From assembly GCF_001424195.1 (NCBI RefSeq), contig NZ_LMOO01000001.1, forward strand, positions 726,569-790,568: a DNA stretch of 64,000 nucleotides. The letters run 5' to 3'. The position numbers were made by a program, and so were the translations under genes. Source of the stretch: Cellulomonas sp. Leaf334 (GTDB lineage Bacteria > Actinomycetota > Actinomycetes > Actinomycetales > Cellulomonadaceae). Shown one piece after another: positions 9,804 through 17,792 of this stretch (position 1 is its first letter; the number at the start of each line of letters is the position of its first letter). Under the pieces are notes generated by a model. It was not told the DNA's origin. It made no database searches and saw only the letters and a list, made by a program, of their open reading frames with translations.

Positions 9804-10190
9804 CGGATGAGTCAGTCGATACGCCGGGTTCTGTCCTCGCGCGCGGTTGCCCGCACTGCGCGAGTGGCGGCCATCCCTCTACGACGCACGTTGCCGTACG
9901 CCTCCAGCGGCCTACCCGGGAGCTCGGGCGAGCAGCCCTCGAACGCTCCCTGTCTGACCTTGCTCCGGGTGGGGTTTACCTAGCCGCACCGGTCGCCCGG
10001 CACGCTGGTGGTCTCTTACACCACCGTTTCACCCTTACCCGACCGGCGGACCGGTCGGGCGGTCTGTTCTCTGTGGCACTGTCCCGCGGGTCACCCCGGG
10101 TGGGTGTTACCCACCACCCTGCTCTGCGGAGCCCGGACGTTCCTCGGCGAGCCCGAGGGCTCGACGCGGCCGCCTGACTGACTCATCCGC
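9804..10190 (-). ncRNA. rnpB: RNase P RNA component (type A)
   Basis: On the minus strand this segment carries the conserved core of bacterial RNase P RNA, the ribozyme that matures tRNA 5' ends. Visible landmarks are the P4-side element GAGGAACGTCCGGGCTCC near the 5' end, the GTAAGGGTGAAACGGTGGTGTAAGAGACCACC block, the AAACCCCACCCGGAGCAAG segment, and a 3' end with ACAGAACCCGGCGTATCG. The two termini are complementary (GGATGAGTCAGTC against GACTGACTCATCC), forming helix P1. Length near 387 nt and the GC-rich P-helices fit actinobacterial type A molecules. Exact ends are estimated from the P1 pairing. Confidence 0.95.
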
Positions 10191-10216
10191 GCCGACAGCC
10201 TAGCCGCCCGCCCAGG

Positions 10217-10657
10217 TCAGGGGCACCGGCCGGTCAGCGTGAAGCGGGTGTCGGTGGCCGAGTCGTCCGCGGCGGCGCCCGAGCCGGAGGCGTCCACGTC
10301 GCCCGCATCGCCGATCGTCACGTCGGAGATCGTGCCCTCGAAGCCGTTGTCGCCCGTCACGACGAGGCTGCCCTTGCCGCCGGCGACCGTGACGGTCACG
10401 GTCGCCCCGTCGCCCGTGAACGTGACGGTCAGGTTCGCCTCGTCCGGGTTCTCGCAGGTTGATGCCGTGCCGGTCACGGAGAGCTTGCCGTCGGCCGTGG
10501 TGAGGGAGAACTGTCCGCCGCCGGCATCGTCACTCGAGGACGACATGGCCGACGGTGTCGCGGTGCTCGCCGACGAGTCGTTCGTGCCGTCGCCGCACGC
10601 CGTGAGTGTCGCGGCCAGGACCGCGGTCAGGGCGATGGTGACGAGTCGACGGGGCAT
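10217..10657 (-). CDS. Putative lipoprotein
   Basis: This 146-residue protein has a lipoprotein signal: basic MPRRL, a hydrophobic core, and the lipobox LTAC with Cys21 as the lipid-attachment site. A Ser/Thr-rich linker (about 25-45) leads to a beta-rich domain with repeated TVTFTGDGATVTVTVAGGKGSLVVTG-like strands. The domain resembles the lipoprotein antigen (LpqH/19 kDa-like) fold seen in actinobacteria, but the match is by pattern only. Two cysteines (in STCENPDE and the final GRCP) could form a disulfide. It would be anchored to the outer face of the cytoplasmic membrane. Its neighbours, rnpB and a divergent regulator, give no functional hint. Confidence 0.8.
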   Translation of the reverse strand: MPRRLVTIALTAVLAATLTACGDGTNDSSASTATPSAMSSSSDDAGGGQFSLTTADGKLSVTGTASTCENPDEANLTVTFTGDGATVTVTVAGGKGSLVVTGDNGFEGTISDVTIGDAGDVDASGSGAAADDSATDTRFTLTGRCP

Positions 10658-10769
10658 GACGGGCTCCTACCACGGCGGGATCCGGATGATTCGGACCCTA
10701 CTCGCGACTGCGTCGGTCTCGCTCGGAGACTTCACCCATCCCCTGGCACGTCGGCGCCGAACCAGGGTC

Positions 10770-11189
10770 ATGGAGACCGCACAAGGACTGACCCGGCGCG
10801 AGCGTGTGATCCTCGCGCACCTGGCCCTGCCCCTGACGCTGAGCGAGATCGCAGCATCCCTGTACGTCACCCGGAACACGGTGAAGTCGCAGGTCCGCTC
10901 GATCTACATGAAGCTCGACGTCACCGACCGCGACGCGGCCCTCACTGCCGGCCGGTCGCGGGGACTCGTGCCGGCCGACCTCGGGCTGCCGGAGATCGAC
11001 GACCTCCGTCGGCGCACGGGCGACCTGCCGGTTCAGACGTCGACGCGGGTTCAGACGTCCACGCGGCAGGTCAGGGACAGCTCGTCGCCGGAGACTCCAC
11101 GGATCCCCCAGTTCTCCGGGGGACTCTCGATGATGATCACCTCGAGGTCGTCCAGGGCGAGCCCGAGGGTGGGAGCGACGTCGTCGTAG
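10770..11189 (+). CDS. Stand-alone LuxR-type HTH regulator
   Basis: The N-terminal 65 residues form a GerE/LuxR helix-turn-helix: GLTRRERVILAHLALPLTLSEIA, then the recognition helix segment VTRNTVKSQVRSIYMKL. No receiver or ligand domain is present. After LRRRTGDLP the frame continues through about 45 residues of low-complexity sequence that are antisense to the tautomerase gene, overlapping it by 139 nt. The extended tail may not be functional. The ATG at 10770 is preceded by CAGGG. The DNA-binding domain is a clear paralog of the protein at 45912-46142, with which it shares VTRNTVK and the surrounding helices. Target genes are unknown. Confidence 0.72.
   Translation: METAQGLTRRERVILAHLALPLTLSEIAASLYVTRNTVKSQVRSIYMKLDVTDRDAALTAGRSRGLVPADLGLPEIDDLRRRTGDLPVQTSTRVQTSTRQVRDSSSPETPRIPQFSGGLSMMITSRSSRASPRVGATSS
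11031..11066. repeat. 18-bp tandem duplication at the tautomerase stop codon
   Basis: Two adjacent copies, GTTCAGACGTCGACGCGG and GTTCAGACGTCCACGCGG, differ at one base. On the minus strand each copy encodes the end of the tautomerase gene (RVDV then TGA), so the stop codon and last codons have been duplicated downstream. On the plus strand the duplication adds VQTSTR to the LuxR-type frame. Confidence 0.85.
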
Positions 11190-11434
11190 AACGCGGCGAT
11201 CAGTGCGCGGCGGGCCTCGCGGGAGCGGCCGGTGAAGCAGAGGATCTCGACGACGAGGTAGTCCTTGCTGCGCGGTGCCACGAGGTCGTCGGCGTCGAGG
11301 AGCAGGAAGCGGTGGAACCGCTTGTCCTCGGGGAGGCCCCACGTGCCGACGATCGCGCGGTGGACGGCGTCGGACACGGATCCGCGACGGTCCTGCCAGA
11401 CGTCGCGCCGGCCGTAGATCTTCACGTGCGCCAT
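11051..11434 (-). CDS. Tautomerase-fold protein lacking the N-terminal proline
   Basis: This 127-residue protein matches the tautomerase superfamily in overall pattern: HVKIYGRRDVW first strand, a long helix (SVSDAVHRAIVGTWGLPEDKRF), FLLLDADDLVAPRSKDYLVVEILCFTGRS, and a terminal WGIRGVSGDEL. In the family the catalytic base is Pro1, exposed after Met removal. Here the second codon is GCG (Ala), so the predicted mature N-terminus is Ala-His. Either the protein is not an active tautomerase, or the start is mis-set, but no other start in frame would expose a proline. It is transcribed away from yaaA and overlaps the LuxR-type gene in antisense. Confidence 0.82.
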   Translation of the reverse strand: MAHVKIYGRRDVWQDRRGSVSDAVHRAIVGTWGLPEDKRFHRFLLLDADDLVAPRSKDYLVVEILCFTGRSREARRALIAAFYDDVAPTLGLALDDLEVIIIESPPENWGIRGVSGDELSLTCRVDV

Positions 11435-11481
11435 CTGGTCCTCCTCGCGCTGCACCGTCGCGCGGAGCCTACAGTTCAGGC

Positions 11482-12261
11482 GTGCTCGTGCTCCTGCCGC
11501 CCTCCGAGGGCAAGACGCCGCCGCGCGCCCGCGGCCCCCAGCTCGACCTCGACAGCCTCTCCTCCCCCGGTCTGAACCCGGTGCGGGAGAAGGTGCTGGA
11601 CGCGTTGATCGAGCTCAGCGCGTCGCCCGAGGCGATGCAGGTGCTGGGCGTCGGGGCGAGCCTCGACGCCGAGGTCGCGCGGAACGTGCACCTGCGCAGC
11701 CTGCCGACGGGCGCGGCGAAGCATGTCTACACCGGCGTGCTGTACGCGGCGGCCGGCCTGGACCGGCTCACCCCGACCGGGCGGGTGCGGGCCGCGGACA
11801 CCGTGCGGATCGTGTCCGGCCTCTGGGGGCTCGTCGCCCCCGACGACCACATCCCCGCGTACCGGCTGTCCATGGCCACGCACCTGCCGGGTCTGGGGCA
11901 CCTGCCCGGGGTGTGGCGAGGTCCTCTCGGGGTCGAGCTCGAGGCGCGTGCCGACGGTGAGCTGGTGGTCGACTGCCGGTCCGCGACGTACCTCGCGGCG
12001 TGGCACCCGCCGCGGTCCGCCGACTGGGTGCAGGTGCGGGTGCTGCGTGAGCTCGACGGGACGAGGTCGGTCGTCTCGCACAACGCCAAGCACACGCGCG
12101 GGGTGCTCACGCGCCACCTGGTGACTCGTCGCGGTCGTGCACCGCAGGACGCGGAGTCGCTCGCTCGGGTAGCCGGTGAGCTCGTCGGCTCGGCCCTGCT
12201 CGCCGTCGAGCTGGGTCCGCCGACGCGGGGTGCCCGGACGCTCGAGCTCGTCGTGGCCTGA
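11482..12261 (+). CDS. yaaA: Peroxide stress protein YaaA family
   Basis: This 259-residue protein belongs to the YaaA/DUF328 family. The N-terminal LLPPSEGKTPP is the diagnostic motif, followed by the family's AKHVYTGVLYAAAGLDRL and SGLWGLVAPDDHIPAYRLSM segments and a C-terminal HNAKHTRGVLTRHL. In E. coli YaaA lowers free iron during hydrogen peroxide stress and has a DNA-binding fold. A cytoplasmic role in oxidative stress is inferred from the family. The GTG at 11482 is the only start that retains the LLPPSEGK motif. The permease gene begins one nucleotide after the stop, suggesting co-transcription. Confidence 0.93.
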   Translation: MLVLLPPSEGKTPPRARGPQLDLDSLSSPGLNPVREKVLDALIELSASPEAMQVLGVGASLDAEVARNVHLRSLPTGAAKHVYTGVLYAAAGLDRLTPTGRVRAADTVRIVSGLWGLVAPDDHIPAYRLSMATHLPGLGHLPGVWRGPLGVELEARADGELVVDCRSATYLAAWHPPRSADWVQVRVLRELDGTRSVVSHNAKHTRGVLTRHLVTRRGRAPQDAESLARVAGELVGSALLAVELGPPTRGARTLELVVA

Positions 12262-12262
12262 G

Positions 12263-13432
12263 GTGGCACGCCGTCGGCACGTGCCGTGGTGGCTGGTCGC
12301 GCTCGCGGTGATCGCGCTGGTGCTGGCCACCGGCGCGCTGCCTCTGGAGGACGCCCGGGCGCTTGCCGACCGGACGCTGCCCGTCCTGGTCTTCGTCGCG
12401 GCGCTGACGGTCGTCGCCGAGATGTGCGCGGGTGCGGGCCTCTTCGATGCCGCCGCGGGTCTGGCCTCGCGGCTGGCCGGCGGGCGCCGGTGGGCGCTGT
12501 GGGGGCTCGTCGTCGTGCTGGCGACCGTGAGCACGGCTGTCCTGTCGCTCGACACGACCGCCGTGCTGCTCACGCCCGTCGTCATCGCCCTCGCCCGGCA
12601 CACCCGCACGCCCCCCTTGCCGTTCGCGCTCGCCGTCCTTGCGCTGGCGAACACCGCCTCGCTCGTCCTGCCGGTCTCCAACCTGACCAACCTGCTGGCC
12701 GACCACCTCCTGCGCGCGGACGGCGTCGGCTACCTCGGCCTGATGTGGGCACCGGCGCTGGCGGCGATCCTGGTCACCGTCGCCGTCCTGGCGGTGCGTG
12801 ACCGGCGGTCGCTGAGCGGCTCCTACGACCCGAGCCCGCCGCTCCCGGTGCGCGACCGTCCGCTGCTCGTCGTCAGCGCCGTCGCGGTCGGCGTGCTGGC
12901 GATCGCGTTCGTCGTCGGCGCACCGACCGCCCCCACCGCGATCGTGGTGGCCCTCGTCCTGCTCGCCGTGACGCTCGCCCGGCACCAGAAGCTCCCCGTG
13001 CCCGCCCGCGACCTGGTCCCGTGGCGGACGCTGCTCGTGGTCCTCGGCCTGTTCGTCGTCGTCGCGACCGCGCACGCCCGAGGGCTCGGCACGGTGCTCG
13101 CGCAGGCGGCCGGCACCGGCAACGGTCCGGGTGCGCTCCTGCAGGTGGCCGCCACGGGCGCGCTCGCGGCGAACGCGATGAACAACCTGCCCGCCTATCT
13201 CGCCCTCGAGCCAGCAGTCGGGACGGACCCGTTGCGGCTCGCGGCGCTGCTGATCGGAACAGGGGTCGGCCCCCTCGTCACGCCGTGGGGCTCGCTGGCG
13301 ACCGTCCTGTGGTGGCAGCGGTGCCGCACGGTGATGCTCGACGTCCCGGCGGGGACGATCGTGCGTCAGGGCCTGCTGCTCGCGCCGCTGGCCGTCGTGG
13401 CAGCCACGCTCGCGCTCGTCGCGACGAGCTGA
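12263..13432 (+). CDS. SLC13/ArsB-type ion permease
   Basis: This 389-residue integral membrane protein has about ten hydrophobic helices. It shows the ion transporter superfamily pattern: an early helix pair (LPVLVFVAALTVVAEMCAGAGLFDAAAG), a re-entrant-loop-like segment STAVLSLDTTAVLLTPVVIALAR, and NLTNLLADHLL; in the second half, ANAMNNLPAYLAL mirrors the first motif, and GTGVGPLVTPWGSLATVLWW follows. These features fit the ArsB/NhaD/SLC13 group, which moves arsenite, sodium or dicarboxylates. No ArsR or arsenate reductase gene is nearby, so the substrate is open. The GTG start lies one nucleotide after the yaaA stop, with weak ribosome-binding sequence. Confidence 0.85.
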   Translation: MARRRHVPWWLVALAVIALVLATGALPLEDARALADRTLPVLVFVAALTVVAEMCAGAGLFDAAAGLASRLAGGRRWALWGLVVVLATVSTAVLSLDTTAVLLTPVVIALARHTRTPPLPFALAVLALANTASLVLPVSNLTNLLADHLLRADGVGYLGLMWAPALAAILVTVAVLAVRDRRSLSGSYDPSPPLPVRDRPLLVVSAVAVGVLAIAFVVGAPTAPTAIVVALVLLAVTLARHQKLPVPARDLVPWRTLLVVLGLFVVVATAHARGLGTVLAQAAGTGNGPGALLQVAATGALAANAMNNLPAYLALEPAVGTDPLRLAALLIGTGVGPLVTPWGSLATVLWWQRCRTVMLDVPAGTIVRQGLLLAPLAVVAATLALVATS

Positions 13433-13436
13433 CCGG

Positions 13437-14174
13437 TCAGGACGACCAGCCCTCGGTCGGCACACCCACCACGGCGATCTCGTCGCGACGGTCCGCGAAC
13501 AGACGCACGATGCTCACCGACGCGGGCGCGACCCGCAGCTGGCTCCACGAGGACGGCTGCGCGCCCATGGTCACCCCGAGCGCCGCTCGGATGGAGACGG
13601 CGTGACTCACGACGACGACCGTGCGGTCGATGCCTTCCGCCAACAGCCTGTCCAGGCCGCCCTGCAGCCGCCGACCGACGTCCTCGATCGACTCGCCGCC
13701 CGGCGGCCGGAGGTCAGCCTTCGTGTGCCACGGCTCGAGCTGCCCGGGCCACCGCTCCTCGATCTGCTCGGCGGTGAGCCCCTGCCACTCGCCGAAGTTC
13801 GCCTCCTGGAACGTCGCGTCGGTGCGGACGGTCAGCCCGAGCTTCTCGGCGATAATCGCGCTGGTCTGCTGCGTGCGGACCATGGGCGAGGCGATGATCT
13901 CGCTCGGGTACGGGATGTCGCCCCAGAGGTCCCGGCCGACGCGGTCGACCAGGTCGGCGGCGTCGCGCGCCTGCCGCAGACCGGTCTCGTCGAGGGGCGG
14001 ACCCGGCTCGCCGGACCCGGAGTACCCGCGCGAGACCGTCATCGTCGTCTGGCCGTGCCGGACGAGGACGACGGTGACGGGCTGCTCCTCGTCGAACCGG
14101 ACACCGGCGCCCGATGGTCGCGGGGCCCGTGCCGACGGGGAGCCGACGGGGTCGACGTGCGTGTTCTCGCTCAC
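13437..14174 (-). CDS. Histidine phosphatase (phosphoglycerate mutase-like), RNase H-less
   Basis: This 245-residue protein has the histidine phosphatase signature VVLVRHGQT with nucleophilic His40, the basic region ASPMVRTQQTSAIIAEKLGL, the acid motif FQEANFGEWQG, and the second catalytic His in VVVVSHAVSIRA. It lies downstream of the zinc-ribbon and Nif3-like genes. In mycobacteria (Rv2228c) and many actinobacteria the gene here is a fusion of RNase HI with this phosphatase. Here the first 35 residues are a short polar leader and the RNase H domain is absent. The phosphatase half in homologs acts on alpha-ribazole phosphate or acid phosphate esters; the substrate here is unknown. Confidence 0.88.
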   Translation of the reverse strand: MSENTHVDPVGSPSARAPRPSGAGVRFDEEQPVTVVLVRHGQTTMTVSRGYSGSGEPGPPLDETGLRQARDAADLVDRVGRDLWGDIPYPSEIIASPMVRTQQTSAIIAEKLGLTVRTDATFQEANFGEWQGLTAEQIEERWPGQLEPWHTKADLRPPGGESIEDVGRRLQGGLDRLLAEGIDRTVVVVSHAVSIRAALGVTMGAQPSSWSQLRVAPASVSIVRLFADRRDEIAVVGVPTEGWSS

Positions 14175-14218
14175 GACTCGCAGTCTGTCCCTCCCTCGCC
14201 GGACACGCGACCCGCAGG

Positions 14219-14965
14219 TCAGCCCTTCGCGGGCTCCGGGAGCCGCACGAGGATGCGGCCGCACTCCTCGCACCGGGCCACCTGGTCCTCCGGCGACTTC
14301 ACGATGGCCTCGACGTCGAGCGGGTTCAGCTCGAGGCGGCAGCTCTCGCACCGGCGGCCGCGCAACGCACCGGCACCCTTGCCACCGAGCTGGCCGCGCA
14401 GGCGCTCGTAGAGCACCACGAGCCCGGCGTCGAGCCCGTCGGCAGCCTTCGCGCGCTCCGCCCGGACCGTCTCCGCCTCGGCGTCCAGCGCGGCGTACGC
14501 GGCGTCGCGCTCCGCCTCCACCCCCGCGCGCTTCTCCGCGAGCGACTCGTGCGCGGTCGTGACCTCGGCGAGCGCCTTCTCGTGGGCCTCGAGCCGCTCC
14601 ATGACGTCGAGCTCGACCTCCTCGAGCTCGGACTGGCGGCGCCCGAGGGTGCCCAGCTCGCTCTGCAGTGCCTGGAGGTCCTTCGGGCTGCCGGTGCCGG
14701 AGTCCAGCCGGGCCTGGTCACGAGCCGCACGCACCCGCACCTGCTCGACGTCCGCCTCCGCCTTGCGCAGCTCCCGCTGGAGGTCGCTGACCGCCGTCTG
14801 GGACGTCACCAGAGCGGTGTGCAGGTCGGTGACCTGCGAGGCCAGCTCGGTGAGCCGCGCGAGCTCCGGCAGGGTGCGCTTCTTGTGGGCGATCTGGTCC
14901 AGACGGGTGTCGAGAGCCTGGACGTCGAGCAGTCGGCGCTGGTCCGCTGCGGGTGCAGTCGTCAC
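14219..14965 (-). CDS. Coiled-coil zinc-ribbon protein (Rv2229c-like, C4-type)
   Basis: This 248-residue protein is a long antiparallel coiled coil (residues 10-190, rich in Glu, Arg, Leu heptads such as ELGTLGRRQSELEEVELDVMERLEAHEKAL). It ends in a C4 zinc ribbon: CESCRLELNPLDV then CEECGRILV. This architecture is the CT398/Rv2229c-like family, conserved next to Nif3 proteins across actinobacteria and related to CdsZ-type proteins. It is cytoplasmic and its biochemical role is unresolved. Translation starts at GTG in a GTGA overlap with the stop of the upstream Nif3-like gene, so the two are coupled. Confidence 0.92.
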   Translation of the reverse strand: MTTAPAADQRRLLDVQALDTRLDQIAHKKRTLPELARLTELASQVTDLHTALVTSQTAVSDLQRELRKAEADVEQVRVRAARDQARLDSGTGSPKDLQALQSELGTLGRRQSELEEVELDVMERLEAHEKALAEVTTAHESLAEKRAGVEAERDAAYAALDAEAETVRAERAKAADGLDAGLVVLYERLRGQLGGKGAGALRGRRCESCRLELNPLDVEAIVKSPEDQVARCEECGRILVRLPEPAKG

Positions 14966-16182
14966 GGGTGTCCTTCCGGCGGTTCACGAGGTTCAGGGGG
15001 TGTCACACAAGACTGGGCGGTTCCCGGGCTCGCGACGCGTCCCGTCCACGGGTCGGTGCTCACCGTGCTGACGCGGGTCTCCACCGTAGTGCCCGCCGCG
15101 GCCACGTCGCCCTCCAGGGCTCGGGCCGCGTGGGCGAGCCACGGCCACTCGGAGGCGAAGTGGGCGACGTCGACGAGATAGGGCGTGGACGAGCCCTCGT
15201 GGTCCGCGCGCTCGCGGAGCTCGGAGACCGGATGGTGGCGCAGGTCGGCGGTCACGTAGGCGTCCACGCCGGACGCGCGGACCGCGTCGAAGAACGAGTC
15301 GCCCGACCCGCCGACGACGGCAACCCGCTCGACCCGACCGTCGGGGTCGCCCGCGAACCGCACGCCCTGGACGGTCGCCGGCAGCGCCGCGGCAACGGTG
15401 GCCGCGAACGCACGCAGGGTCGTCGGCTCCCCCAGCGTCCCGACGCGCCCCGCGCCGGTCGAGCCGGGCCACGTGGCGAGCTCGAGGACGTCGAACGCCG
15501 GCTCCTCGTACGGGTGGGCGGCGCGCAACGCGGCGACGACCGACGTGCGCAGCCGACGGCGCACCACCATCTCGACGCGGGCCTCGACCACCCGCGACGC
15601 CTCACGAGCGGAACCGATCGTGGGCGACGCGGCGTCCGACGGCGTGAACGTCCCCTCACCTGTCGACGTCCACGCGCACCGCGTGTACTCGCCGATCGCC
15701 CCCGCACCCGCCTCGGCGAGCGCGTCGACCAGGCGTTCCGCGTCCGCGACGGGGACGAACACGACGAGCTTGTCGAGCGCCTCGGCGGGCGCCGGGTCCA
15801 GCGGGACCGTGCCGACGAGCCCGAGGGCCGCGGCCAGGGCATCGTTGACGCCCCCGGCCGCCACGTCCGCGTTGGTGTGCGCCGTGTAGAGGGCGGTGCC
15901 GGAGCGGACGAGCCCGTGCAGGAGCGCACCCTTGAAGGTCGTGGCCGCGACCGAGTGCACGGGCCGTAGCAGCAGCGGGTGGTGCGTCACGACGAGGTCG
16001 GCGCCCCAGTCGGCCGCCTCCGCGACGACGGCCGCCACGGGGTCGACCGCGAACAGCACGCGACGCACCGGCTGGGACGGGTCTCCGGTGACAAGGCCCA
16101 CCGCGTCCCACGACTCGGCCGTGGACGGCGGGTAGCGACGCTCGAGGATCCGGACGACGTCAGCCAGCGAGCTCGCAGTCAC
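14962..16182 (-). CDS. Nif3-like dinuclear metal center hexameric protein
   Basis: This 406-residue protein is a Nif3/DUF34 member. The first half has ESWDAVGLVTGDP, VTHHPLLLRP (metal-binding His pair), and YTAHTNADVAAGGVNDALA. The second half includes AHPYEEPAFDVLEL and ends with YVTADLRHHPVSELRER and LVDVAHFASEWPWL, whose His residues complete the dinuclear site. The central insert of about 100 residues (AEALDKLVVFVPVADAERLVDAL onward) is the PII-like domain common in actinobacterial and Bacillus forms. The family has been linked to GTP cyclohydrolase I-like activity and metal handling, but its function is not settled. It is the first gene of the three-gene operon. Confidence 0.93.
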   Translation of the reverse strand: MTASSLADVVRILERRYPPSTAESWDAVGLVTGDPSQPVRRVLFAVDPVAAVVAEAADWGADLVVTHHPLLLRPVHSVAATTFKGALLHGLVRSGTALYTAHTNADVAAGGVNDALAAALGLVGTVPLDPAPAEALDKLVVFVPVADAERLVDALAEAGAGAIGEYTRCAWTSTGEGTFTPSDAASPTIGSAREASRVVEARVEMVVRRRLRTSVVAALRAAHPYEEPAFDVLELATWPGSTGAGRVGTLGEPTTLRAFAATVAAALPATVQGVRFAGDPDGRVERVAVVGGSGDSFFDAVRASGVDAYVTADLRHHPVSELRERADHEGSSTPYLVDVAHFASEWPWLAHAARALEGDVAAAGTTVETRVSTVSTDPWTGRVASPGTAQSCVTPPEPREPPEGHP

Positions 16183-16192
16183 GCCCCGCACG

Positions 16193-17065
16193 CTACCGGT
16201 CCGTCGTCTCGACACGGTCGCCGACCGCGACCCGGCCGGTCCGCACCGGCACCATCTGGATACCGAACCACACCTCGCCGTCGCCACGCCGGTGCCGGGC
16301 GAGCGAGGCGAGCGGCTCCTTGCCCTTGACCTGGGTGTCCGGGTCGATCGTCGTCAGCACGCACCGGCCGCAGCGGCTGCCGAACCGGAGCTCCACGTCG
16401 CCCACCGCCACCCGGCCCCAGCGGTCCTCGGCGAAGGGTTCGAGGTCCCCGTCGACCACGAGGTTCGGGCGGAACCGTCGCATGTCCAGCGGGTGCCACG
16501 GCTCCGGTGCCGGCTTGCCCGCGGCCAGGGCGCGGTCCACGCGCTCGTCGTGGAGCTCGGCCGCCCAGGCGTCCAGGCGACGCAGCGAGGCGGTGGTCGT
16601 GACGTGGACGGGGGACGTGTCGACGAGGGCCAGCGGGTCCGCGAGCGAGCCGCCGAACCTCTCCGCCATGCCGCGCCGCGCCGGGTCGTCGAGGTGCACG
16701 AGGCGGACGGCCTGCCCGAGGAGCTCCGAGCACCAGGCGTCGGCCTCGTCACCGGCCCTCGTGGCGGTGTCGAGGCGGCTGAGCTGGACGGGGACGTCGG
16801 GAGGGCCGGACGGTTCGGCCACGTCGAGCGTGGGCAGGCCGTCGGCCTGGAGCCGGACCCCGCCGACGGACGACGTCGCCCGGGCGGCGAGCATGCGGGG
16901 GTGGCTGCGCGCGGTGAGCGTCGAGCCGTGCTGGTCGACGACCATCCACCGACGGTCCCCTCGTGGGCCGGCGACCTCGATCTCCATCGACGTCATCGGG
17001 GTGCCGGCGAACGACTTCACCGGGAAGACGGTGAGCGCCGAGGCGACGAGGGCGGGCTCCGACAT
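16193..17065 (-). CDS. MOSC domain-containing protein
   Basis: This 290-residue protein combines an N-terminal beta-barrel (SALTVFPVKSFAGTPMTSMEIEVAGPRGDRRWMVVD) with a C-terminal MOSC domain (RRFRPNLVVDGDLEPFAEDRWGRVAVGDVELRF, then RCGRCVLTTIDPDT). The Cys in CGRCVLTT matches the conserved molybdenum cofactor sulfur-carrying or ligating cysteine of this family, which includes mARC-like reductases and YcbX. Predicted to bind the molybdenum cofactor; the reduced substrate is unknown. The ATG at 17065 begins just before the first barrel strand. It ends 10 nt before the Nif3-like start on the same strand, so it could be the first gene of that transcript. Confidence 0.92.
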   Translation of the reverse strand: MSEPALVASALTVFPVKSFAGTPMTSMEIEVAGPRGDRRWMVVDQHGSTLTARSHPRMLAARATSSVGGVRLQADGLPTLDVAEPSGPPDVPVQLSRLDTATRAGDEADAWCSELLGQAVRLVHLDDPARRGMAERFGGSLADPLALVDTSPVHVTTTASLRRLDAWAAELHDERVDRALAAGKPAPEPWHPLDMRRFRPNLVVDGDLEPFAEDRWGRVAVGDVELRFGSRCGRCVLTTIDPDTQVKGKEPLASLARHRRGDGEVWFGIQMVPVRTGRVAVGDRVETTDR

Positions 17066-17122
17066 GCTCGGACCCTAACAACCGAGGTGCACGGACAGGC
17101 GCCGACCCCCGCACGTGTCGAC

Positions 17123-17199
17123 TGGTGGGCCCGGCCGGTTTCGAACCGGCGACCTCCGCGGTGTAAGCGCGGCGCTCTGACCAGCTGAGCTACAGGCCC
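17123..17199 (-). tRNA. tRNA-Val (anticodon TAC)
   Basis: The minus strand folds as a full cloverleaf: acceptor GGGCCTG paired with CGGGCCC (one G-U), D stem GCTC/GAGC, anticodon stem CCGCG/CGCGG with loop CTTACAC (anticodon TAC), T stem GCCGG/CCGGC with TTCGAAA loop, discriminator A, and an encoded CCA (17123-17125). Reads GTA/GTG valine codons. Confidence 0.97.
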
Positions 17200-17258
17200 C
17201 ACGGCCGCCCGAGGTGCGGGCGGCTGACGGTCGCCAAGGATACCGGCGTGCGCCGAGG

Positions 17259-17738
17259 TCAGGCGGCGAGGTCCGCCAGGGCGGCGCGGTACGCGGAGAA
17301 GTCCCGTGCCCGCCCGGGAGGGTTGATGACGCTCCACTGCAGCACGCCGTCGGCGTCGACCAGGAAGCTGCCGCGCACCGCGAATCCCCGCGTCTCGTCG
17401 AAGACGCCGTAGGCGCGTGCCACCTCGCCGTGCGGCCAGAAGTCGGAGATCAGGTCGAAGCCGAAGCCCTCCTGGGCCGCCCACGCACGCAACGCGTGCC
17501 CCGGGTCGCACGAGATGACCACGACGTGCACACCTGCATGCTCGAACTCCTTGATGTTGTCCCGGAGCTGGCAGAGCTCACCGGTGCACGTGGCGGAGAA
17601 CGCGAAGGGGACGAACACGAGGACGGCCGGACCGCCGCGCAGCCCGCTCAGGGTCACGGGGGTGCCGTGCGTGTCGGGGAGGGAGAAGTCCGGGGCGAGC
17701 TCGCCGAGCGGAGGCGTGGTGCGTTCGGTGGCGTCCAT
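17259..17738 (-). CDS. AhpE-like peroxiredoxin
   Basis: This 159-residue thioredoxin-fold peroxidase has the peroxiredoxin signature PFAFSATCTGELCQLRD, with the first Cys as the peroxidatic residue, APDFSLPDTHGTPVTLSGLRG at the N-terminus and the conserved Arg in RGSFLVDADGVL. It reduces peroxides using thiol donors in the cytoplasm. The PxAFxxxCxGELxxLRD pattern and the gene order (peroxiredoxin, DUF3052, aceE) match mycobacterial AhpE (Rv2238c) and its neighbourhood. Unlike M. tuberculosis AhpE, a second Cys lies five residues after the first, so a different recycling route is possible. The ATG at 17738 was preferred to an upstream in-frame start. Confidence 0.92.
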   Translation of the reverse strand: MDATERTTPPLGELAPDFSLPDTHGTPVTLSGLRGGPAVLVFVPFAFSATCTGELCQLRDNIKEFEHAGVHVVVISCDPGHALRAWAAQEGFGFDLISDFWPHGEVARAYGVFDETRGFAVRGSFLVDADGVLQWSVINPPGRARDFSAYRAALADLAA

Positions 17739-17792
17739 GGCGCGGACTGTAACAACGAAGGCCATGCCGTGCGAGGTGCGGTGATCCGGAGT

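Noticed and set aside
12263-13432. Arsenite efflux pump ArsB
   Set aside because: The fold fits, but no arsR, arsC or arsA is near and the neighbour is yaaA; left as a general SLC13/ArsB-type permease.
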